Positions 58,398 through 64,000 of a stretch of 64,000 bases of DNA are shown one piece after another. Source of the DNA: Paenibacillus camerounensis (GTDB lineage: Bacteria; Bacillota; Bacilli; Paenibacillales; Paenibacillaceae); assembly GCF_000723885.1 (NCBI RefSeq), contig NZ_CCDG010000061.1:1-64000 (forward strand). Direction: 5' to 3'. How positions within the stretch are numbered: position 1 is the first letter of the stretch; each line of letters begins with the position of its first letter. A program made the position numbers and the translations under genes. The notes beneath the pieces were generated by a model, which ran no database searches, was not told where the DNA came from, and was given only the letters and a program-made list of their open reading frames with translations.

Positions 58398-59963
58398 ATG
58401 AGTACAGATAATCAGGCACGGGATAACGGTTCCCAGGGTCTTCCCCAATTCCCGGAATCCCTGTGGAGAAGCACAACGGAGCTGCCTGCTTTTCCGAGGC
58501 TTGCGGAAGATCATGTTACCGATGTAGCCATTGTCGGAGCGGGGATCACCGGAATTACAGCAGCTTATCTGCTCAGCAAGGAGGGCTATAAGATCACACT
58601 GCTGGAAGCCGGCGAAGTGCTTGGCGGAACAACCGGATTCACCAGCGCCAAAATCACGGCTCAGCACGGCATGATCTATGCTGATCTTGTGAAGAATTTC
58701 GGGGAGGAGCAGGCCTGGGCCTATTACCAGTCGAACAGCGAGGCCATGAAGTGGATGATCCGTACAGCCGAAGAGCTGGAGCTTACCTGCGGCATGCATC
58801 CTGAGGATGCCTACCTGTATGCGGACAAAGACGATGATAAGACACTGAAGCAGTTGGAGCAGGAGTTCGAGGCTTACCGGAAGCTTGGGATACCGGGAGA
58901 GTGGGTGGACCACATTCCGCTGCCGCTGATGATAGCCGGAGCCATCCGGCTGCCGGAGCAGGCCCGTTTTCATCCCCTGCATTATCTGAAGGGATTGCTG
59001 CAGTTCGTGCTGGATAAGGGCGGTGTGGTCTTCGAGCACACTATGATCGGCGAAAAGGTGGACAAGGGAGACCGGATTACGCTGTACACCGAAGGCAGTG
59101 AACATCAGATCCGCTGCCGGCACGCCATTTCCGCCTCCCATTTCCCGTTCTATGACGGCGGCGGGCTTTATTTCTCACGCCTGCATGCAGAGCGCTCCTA
59201 CTGTATTGCGGTCCAGCCGGAAACCGGTTTTGCCGGCGGAATGTATCTGAGTGCGGGTGAGCCTACCCGCTCGCTGCGTGCCGTGGAATGGAACGGGCAA
59301 CACCTTGTCATCGTCGGCGGAGAGAATCACAAGACCGGACAAGGCATCTGCACCTTCGGGCATTACGAGAATCTGGAGCTGTTTGCCGGCGGGCTGCTGG
59401 GAAGCAGGCAGATTCCGTACCGCTGGTCGACCCAGGATCTTATCACGTTGGATAAAGTTCCTTATATCGGCAAGCCTGAGGAGGATGAAGAGATTTATAT
59501 CGCTACCGGCTACGGAAAATGGGGCATGACGAACGGCACACTGGCGGCACAGCTCATCACAGACCAGATTATGGGCCGTGTTAACCGCTACAGCGGACTG
59601 TATGATCCGTCCCGGTTCAAAGCGCGCCCGTCCATCAAGAACTTCCTCGTGCAGAATGCCAATGTCGCCAAGGAGTTGGTAGCCGGCAAAGCGGAGATTG
59701 TCCGCAAGAAGACAAGTGAATTAGGCCCTGATGAAGGGGCTGTTGTCTTCCATGACGGCAAACGGGCCGGCGCCTACCGCGATCCTGAGGGCAGGCTGCA
59801 TCTGGTAGACCGCACCTGCACCCATATGGGCTGTGAATGCGAGTGGAACAACGCCGAACGCTCCTGGGACTGTCCTTGTCACGGCTCCCGGTTCTCCTAT
59901 GAAGGTGATGTGCTGGAGGGGCCGGCTACCCTGCCTCTCGCCAAGCTTGAAGCGGATGCCTGA
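58398..59963 (+). CDS. FAD oxidoreductase with C-terminal Rieske domain
   Basis: 521 residues. A DAO-type FAD domain starts with VAIVGAGITGITAAYLLS near residue 44 and runs to about 400. A Rieske [2Fe-2S] domain covers about 425-521 with CTHMGC and CPCHGS ligands. It resembles Bacillus YhfW. It probably transfers electrons from an amine or similar donor through FAD to the cluster; the substrate is unknown. GGAGGG precedes the ATG. Single gene with a strong terminator. Confidence 0.88.
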   Translation: MSTDNQARDNGSQGLPQFPESLWRSTTELPAFPRLAEDHVTDVAIVGAGITGITAAYLLSKEGYKITLLEAGEVLGGTTGFTSAKITAQHGMIYADLVKNFGEEQAWAYYQSNSEAMKWMIRTAEELELTCGMHPEDAYLYADKDDDKTLKQLEQEFEAYRKLGIPGEWVDHIPLPLMIAGAIRLPEQARFHPLHYLKGLLQFVLDKGGVVFEHTMIGEKVDKGDRITLYTEGSEHQIRCRHAISASHFPFYDGGGLYFSRLHAERSYCIAVQPETGFAGGMYLSAGEPTRSLRAVEWNGQHLVIVGGENHKTGQGICTFGHYENLELFAGGLLGSRQIPYRWSTQDLITLDKVPYIGKPEEDEEIYIATGYGKWGMTNGTLAAQLITDQIMGRVNRYSGLYDPSRFKARPSIKNFLVQNANVAKELVAGKAEIVRKKTSELGPDEGAVVFHDGKRAGAYRDPEGRLHLVDRTCTHMGCECEWNNAERSWDCPCHGSRFSYEGDVLEGPATLPLAKLEADA

Positions 59964-59983
59964 ATAAGGCTGCATATACAAAG

Positions 59984-60032
59984 ACAGGGATGCCTGCAGG
60001 CCGCTATGGCCCGGGGCATCCCTGTCTTTAGT
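59984..60032 (+). terminator. Terminator of the Rieske oxidoreductase gene
   Basis: AAAGACAGGGATGCC pairs with GGCATCCCTGTCTTT, a perfect 15-bp stem. It probably serves the convergent MMPL gene too. Confidence 0.88.
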
Positions 60033-60069
60033 CTGGCAGGCAGTATGCCTTGGTTAGGCATCCGCCGGA

Positions 60070-62286
60070 TTATTGTGCGCTGTTCTCGGACCGCGGCTCT
60101 TCATGCTTGCCGGGCCAGAATGCCCAGCGGCCGCAGAGCAGCGTGATCGCCGGCACCAGAAACGGCCGGACGATGAAGGTATCGAGCAGCACCCCGATGG
60201 CGGTAATGATGCCGAACTGCACCAGCACCTGAATCGGCAGGCTGGCCAGTACAGCAAACGTACCGGCCAGGATCAGGCCGGCGGAGGTAATAACCGCTCC
60301 GGTCTCATTAACCCCCTCGGCAATTGCCTGCTTCAGCGGCATCCGTTTACGCTTTTTCCAGATGCTTGAGATCATAAAGATATTATAGTCTTCGCCAAGC
60401 GCTACCAGGAACACGAAGGAATACAGCGGAATTGCCCCCTGGATCGCATCTGCACCCAGCAGATAATGAATAATAAGCCAGCCGAGGCCAAGCGCAGAGA
60501 AAAAGGAGAGAATAACGGTTCCCACCAGATAGACGGTTGCCGTCACAGACCGCAGGTAGACCAGCAGGAGTATCGTAATCATGCCGATAACAACCGGAAT
60601 AATCAGGTCTGTATCACGCTCACCCAGCACTTTTGTATCATATTGGGTAGCAGTCTGCCCACTGACCCATACGCTGTCCTGTGCCTGAGCCTCTTCAAAG
60701 CCCGACTCCACCAAAGCCTGTTCTGCTGTATTCAGCAGCGCCGGAATATGGCTCATCGCCTCCAGGGAATACGGATTGTCTTTGAACTCCAGGTCAAAGC
60801 CGATAATCTGCGGATTCACCGCCCCCTGCTGCACTTCTGATACGGTGTCCACGTAGGAAAGTCCTCCAAGAATGGTCTTGAAATCCTCTCCGCTGACCTC
60901 TCCCTTAGTATCAATGATCAGCTTGGCCGGAGCCAGCTCGCCCGGGGAGAACTGCGTGCCGATCAGATCAAAGCCTTGCCGGGATTCCATGTCCTCAGGG
61001 AAGGAGGAAAGAATATCATAGGTAAACTTAATGCCGGTGGAGAAGGAGGCCAGTACCCCCAGGCCGATAATTGTTACGGCTACTATCGTCCAAGGACGGG
61101 AAACCACCAGGCCGCCGATGCCTTTTGAACCGGACTTCTTCGGCTTCGGAGCCGGCTTGCCCTTGGCTCTGGCACGTTCCTCTTCCATTTGCGGCGTACG
61201 CGGCACGAACGGAAAGAATGACATCCGCCCGAAGATAGCCAGCAGCGCCGGTACCAGCGTCAGGCTGGCAATGCCCATAATCAGAATGGACACGCTGAAC
61301 GGAACGGCGAAGCGGTGGTAGGCCCCGTATTTGGCCAGCAGCAGAGCGAACAGCGCCAGTACAACGGTGAAGCCGCTCATGGCAATTGCCCCGGAGGAAT
61401 GGCTGATTGAGCTCAGCAGAGCCCGCCCTTTATTCTCCTCTACCTTGAGCATCTGGCGGAACCTCGAAATCAGGAACAGGCAGTAATCTGTTCCTGCGCC
61501 GAACAGCAGAACGGTCATAATAGAGATCGCCTGTGAATCTACAGTAATCCAGCCCTCTCTGGCCATAAGGCCGAGCAGCGGGCTTGTGACCCCGTAAGCA
61601 AAGCCCACGGCCACCAGAGGAATCAGCGCCAGAATCGGTGAGCGGTAGATCAGCAGCAGGAATACAAGCACTAGCACTACTGTTGCAATCAGCAGAGAGA
61701 CATCGGCATCTTCAAACAAGCCTGTAGCATCAATCGAAATGCCGACTGGCCCGGATACGCGCAGACTCAGTTCATTGCTGTCTACGCCTGCCGCAGCCGG
61801 ATCACTGCCTGTTTCTTCACGGACCAGTGCCTTCAGCTCCGTTATACCCTCCCCCAGCTTATCACTGTCCGCCGACTTGTCGAACAGCACCGGTGTAACC
61901 AGTGTGCTGCGGTCCTCAGAAAGAGAAGCCTGCAGCGCCTGCGGCGGCAGCTGGCCCAGCGGAGGAACAAAATTCTGGGAGGGCAGCGGCTGCTGCTCCA
62001 GCTTACCGTATACCGCAATAATATGTAATAAGTCCTGCTCTGATAATCCTCCTTCCCTGTGCCATACCAGCAAGGCAGGGACGCCGCTGCCGCCAGGAAA
62101 CTCCTGTTCAGCGACAACCGCTGCACGGACCGACTGTGAGTCCTCCGGAAGGTTCTGCGCATTGTTGACTACCTGTGAATTTACGGAAGGCCATAACAGC
62201 GTAAGCACTCCCACCAGCACGATCCAGATCAGCAATGTGATCCATTTTGTAATACGGCCAGCCACCCATTTCCCGTAGCCCGACAT
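60070..62286 (-). CDS. MMPL family transporter
   Basis: 738 residues, with the RND-like plan of twelve membrane spans and two outer loops. TM1 is WITLLIWIVLVGVLTLLW near residue 18; the mid-protein GAGTDYCLFLISRFRQ and its second-half partner LGEDYNIFMIS carry the proton-relay Asp. Gram-positive relatives (YdfJ type) export lipids or drugs. ATG at 62286 has AGAGG at 9 nt; earlier ATGs lack spacing. It is close to the ABC exporter gene but not clearly in one operon. Confidence 0.88.
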   Translation of the reverse strand: MSGYGKWVAGRITKWITLLIWIVLVGVLTLLWPSVNSQVVNNAQNLPEDSQSVRAAVVAEQEFPGGSGVPALLVWHREGGLSEQDLLHIIAVYGKLEQQPLPSQNFVPPLGQLPPQALQASLSEDRSTLVTPVLFDKSADSDKLGEGITELKALVREETGSDPAAAGVDSNELSLRVSGPVGISIDATGLFEDADVSLLIATVVLVLVFLLLIYRSPILALIPLVAVGFAYGVTSPLLGLMAREGWITVDSQAISIMTVLLFGAGTDYCLFLISRFRQMLKVEENKGRALLSSISHSSGAIAMSGFTVVLALFALLLAKYGAYHRFAVPFSVSILIMGIASLTLVPALLAIFGRMSFFPFVPRTPQMEEERARAKGKPAPKPKKSGSKGIGGLVVSRPWTIVAVTIIGLGVLASFSTGIKFTYDILSSFPEDMESRQGFDLIGTQFSPGELAPAKLIIDTKGEVSGEDFKTILGGLSYVDTVSEVQQGAVNPQIIGFDLEFKDNPYSLEAMSHIPALLNTAEQALVESGFEEAQAQDSVWVSGQTATQYDTKVLGERDTDLIIPVVIGMITILLLVYLRSVTATVYLVGTVILSFFSALGLGWLIIHYLLGADAIQGAIPLYSFVFLVALGEDYNIFMISSIWKKRKRMPLKQAIAEGVNETGAVITSAGLILAGTFAVLASLPIQVLVQFGIITAIGVLLDTFIVRPFLVPAITLLCGRWAFWPGKHEEPRSENSAQ

Positions 62287-62438
62287 CCTGTTCATCCTCT
62301 CTTTGCCCCGGCTCTTCTCAAAAATGAGCCGCGGGTCATTTTCTCTCCATATCATATATACCCTGAAAATTTTAAGCAAATCTTTTTTTTGAAAATAGCG
62401 CTTCAAAGCTTAGCTTTGCCACTCTCCGCCAAATAAAA

Positions 62439-62467
62439 ACACCGCCCCTGTGAATACAGGAGCGGTG
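62439..62467 (-). terminator. Terminator of the ABC exporter gene
   Basis: CACCGC, CTGT, ACAG and GCGGTG form a stem with one internal mismatch pair; TTTTT follows on the minus strand. Confidence 0.8.
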
Positions 62468-62494
62468 CCGGTAAAGAGTGATATAAGGCGTAAT

Positions 62495-64000
62495 TTAGCC
62501 TGCATCAGGCAGATCATCGCCGGAGAACTGGCTGTTATACAGATCGGCATAGAAGCCGCCCTGCTCCAGCAGCTCGACATGGGTACCCTTTTCAATTACA
62601 CTGCCCTGGTTCATGACCAGAATGAGGTCGGCATCGCGGATCGTCGACAGCCGGTGGGCAATCACGAAGCTCGTTCTGCCGGTCATCAGCGTCTTCATCG
62701 CCTTCTGGATCTGCACTTCAGTCCGTGTATCGACGCTGCTTGTCGCTTCATCCAGAATGAGGATTGACGGATCGGCCAGAATGGCGCGGGCAATCGTCAG
62801 CAGCTGCTTCTGGCCCTGGGAGATATTCGACGCCTCCTCATTCAGGATCGTATCATAGCCGAGCGGCAGCGTACGGATGAAGTGGTCGGCATGGGCAGCC
62901 TTAGCTGCGCGTACGACATCGGCTTCCGTAGCACCTTCGCGGCCGTACGCAATGTTATCGCGGATCGTGCCGTTGAACAGCCAGGTATCCTGCAGCACCA
63001 TCCCGAATTTGCTGCGCAGCTCGCTGCGCTTCATCGCGGTGATGTTCACACCGTCAATAACGATCTCGCCGCCGCTGATTTCATAGAAGCGCATCAGCAG
63101 GTTAATCAGCGTCGTTTTGCCGGCGCCGGTCGGTCCGACAATTGCAATCGTCTGTCCCGGCTTAACATCGATGTTCATGTCTTCAATCAGGATCGCATCC
63201 GGCTTGTAGCCGAACTTCACATGACGGAATTCAACAGCACCCTCTTCAGTACCCGCGGCAGGCTTAGACCGGGAAACTGCCGTTTCCGGAACTTCCTCTT
63301 CTTCGTCGAGCAGTTCAAAAACACGCTCAGCTGAGGCAATTGTCGACTGAATGATGTTGGCAATATTCGCGGTCTGGGTAATCGGCATTGTGAACTGGCG
63401 CGAATACTGGATAAAGGCCTGAATATCACCGACTTCAATTACCTTACGGGTTACAAAAATCCCGCCGACTACACAGACAAGCACGTAGCCAAGGTTACCG
63501 ATGAACATCATCAGCGGCATGATCATCCCGGACATGAACTGCGAACGCCAGCCGGAGTTGTAAAGATCATCGTTGATTTTGTTGAATTCGCTGAGCGACT
63601 GCTGCTCACGGCCGAAGGCCTTGACGATCCGGTGTCCGGTATACATCTCCTCAACGTGGCCGTTCAGCTGGCCGAGTGATTTCTGCTGGCCGATGAATTG
63701 TCCCTGGGAGCGCTTCGTAATCGCTATAATAACCACAAAGCTCAGCGGCAGCGTAATGATTGTAATCAGGGTCAGCCACGGGCTGATTGTCAGCATCATG
63801 ATGATAACCCCGATAATCGTCACGATGGATGTAATCAGCTGCGTCAAGCTCTGCTGCAGCGTTGTACTGATATTATCCACATCATTGGTTGCACGGCTGA
63901 GGATTTCCCCGTGGGTACGCGAATCAAAATATTTCAGCGGCAGGCGCTCCAGCTTACTGTTAACCTGCTCCCGCATATCAAAGACAACCTTCTGGGCCAC
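62495..64000 (-). CDS. ABC exporter half, 5' end beyond the window
   Basis: 501 residues visible; the first part of the membrane domain lies past 64000. The remaining spans precede an ATPase domain: Walker A GPTGAGKTT, signature NISQGQKQLLTIARA, Walker B LILDEATSSVD, H-loop IAHRLSTI. SQGQ in place of SGGQ is common in one subunit of heterodimeric exporters, so a partner gene is expected upstream. Catalytic Glu is intact. Substrate unknown. Confidence 0.88.
   Translation of the reverse strand: MAQKVVFDMREQVNSKLERLPLKYFDSRTHGEILSRATNDVDNISTTLQQSLTQLITSIVTIIGVIIMMLTISPWLTLITIITLPLSFVVIIAITKRSQGQFIGQQKSLGQLNGHVEEMYTGHRIVKAFGREQQSLSEFNKINDDLYNSGWRSQFMSGMIMPLMMFIGNLGYVLVCVVGGIFVTRKVIEVGDIQAFIQYSRQFTMPITQTANIANIIQSTIASAERVFELLDEEEEVPETAVSRSKPAAGTEEGAVEFRHVKFGYKPDAILIEDMNIDVKPGQTIAIVGPTGAGKTTLINLLMRFYEISGGEIVIDGVNITAMKRSELRSKFGMVLQDTWLFNGTIRDNIAYGREGATEADVVRAAKAAHADHFIRTLPLGYDTILNEEASNISQGQKQLLTIARAILADPSILILDEATSSVDTRTEVQIQKAMKTLMTGRTSFVIAHRLSTIRDADLILVMNQGSVIEKGTHVELLEQGGFYADLYNSQFSGDDLPDAG

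Noticed and set aside
1..64000. CRISPR array, insertion sequence or prophage
   Set aside because: No regularly spaced direct repeats of 25-40 bp, no transposase or integrase motifs and no phage structural genes were seen.

Overview
The window looks like a chromosomal segment of a spore-forming, low-to-mid GC Bacillota, most probably Paenibacillus. The reasons are strong AGGAGG-type ribosome binding sites with frequent TTG and GTG starts, a GerA-type spore germination operon behind a sigma-G-like promoter, PerR, PdxR/MocR and CarH-type regulators, and a bacterial glutaminyl-tRNA synthetase. I see no rRNA, tRNA, prophage, insertion sequence or CRISPR array. This is a genus-level judgement from gene content, not a database result.

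Region 0-11.3 kb is a pigment locus. Seven tightly coupled genes on the minus strand (crtN, a second crtN-like gene, crtM, a CruF-like hydratase, an acyltransferase, a CrtQ-like glycosyltransferase, crtP) should make a desaturated, oxidised, hydrated, glycosylated and acylated carotenoid, most likely C30. Type 2 IPP isomerase (fni) and a GNAT gene follow. Upstream sits a MerR-family regulator with a cobalamin-binding domain of the CarH/LitR photoreceptor type. Both the crt promoter and the regulator's own promoter carry arrays of ATACA repeated exactly every 11 bp, the operator geometry known for CarH. I take this to be a light- and B12-controlled pigment switch, and it is the most interesting system here.

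Region 11.4-28.4 kb holds a phospholipase D-like protein and cardiolipin synthase (convergent), a TetR plus RND efflux operon, a TorD-like chaperone divergent from moaA, a LysE-type exporter divergent from a PdxR-like regulator, a TetR plus SDR pair, and an ABC exporter, response regulator and histidine kinase operon with an unusual 71-nt overlap.

Region 28.5-45.4 kb has mobA, two MFS transporters, glnS, GNAT and MOSC proteins, a molybdopterin oxidoreductase preceded by a candidate 42-residue small gene and a strong hairpin, a FocA/NirC channel, an NADH oxidase-like flavoprotein, formate-tetrahydrofolate ligase, glutathione peroxidase and a VanY-type peptidase. focA and nox each have three FNR/CRP-like boxes upstream. 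With moaA, mobA, torD and the MOSC protein this suggests an oxygen-responsive molybdenum, formate and redox theme spread over several operons.

Region 45.7-64 kb has a DEAD-box helicase with a long Gly/Arg/Ser tail, a candidate 19-residue small gene, an AarF/UbiB kinase with a phasin-like partner, a ThuA-like protein, a stand-alone uroporphyrinogen-III synthase-like gene, a chemoreceptor, perR, the gerA-type operon, a Rieske-FAD oxidoreductase, an MMPL transporter and an ABC exporter half cut by the window end. A hairpin-bearing intergenic repeat occurs at about 32.97 and 47.95 kb.
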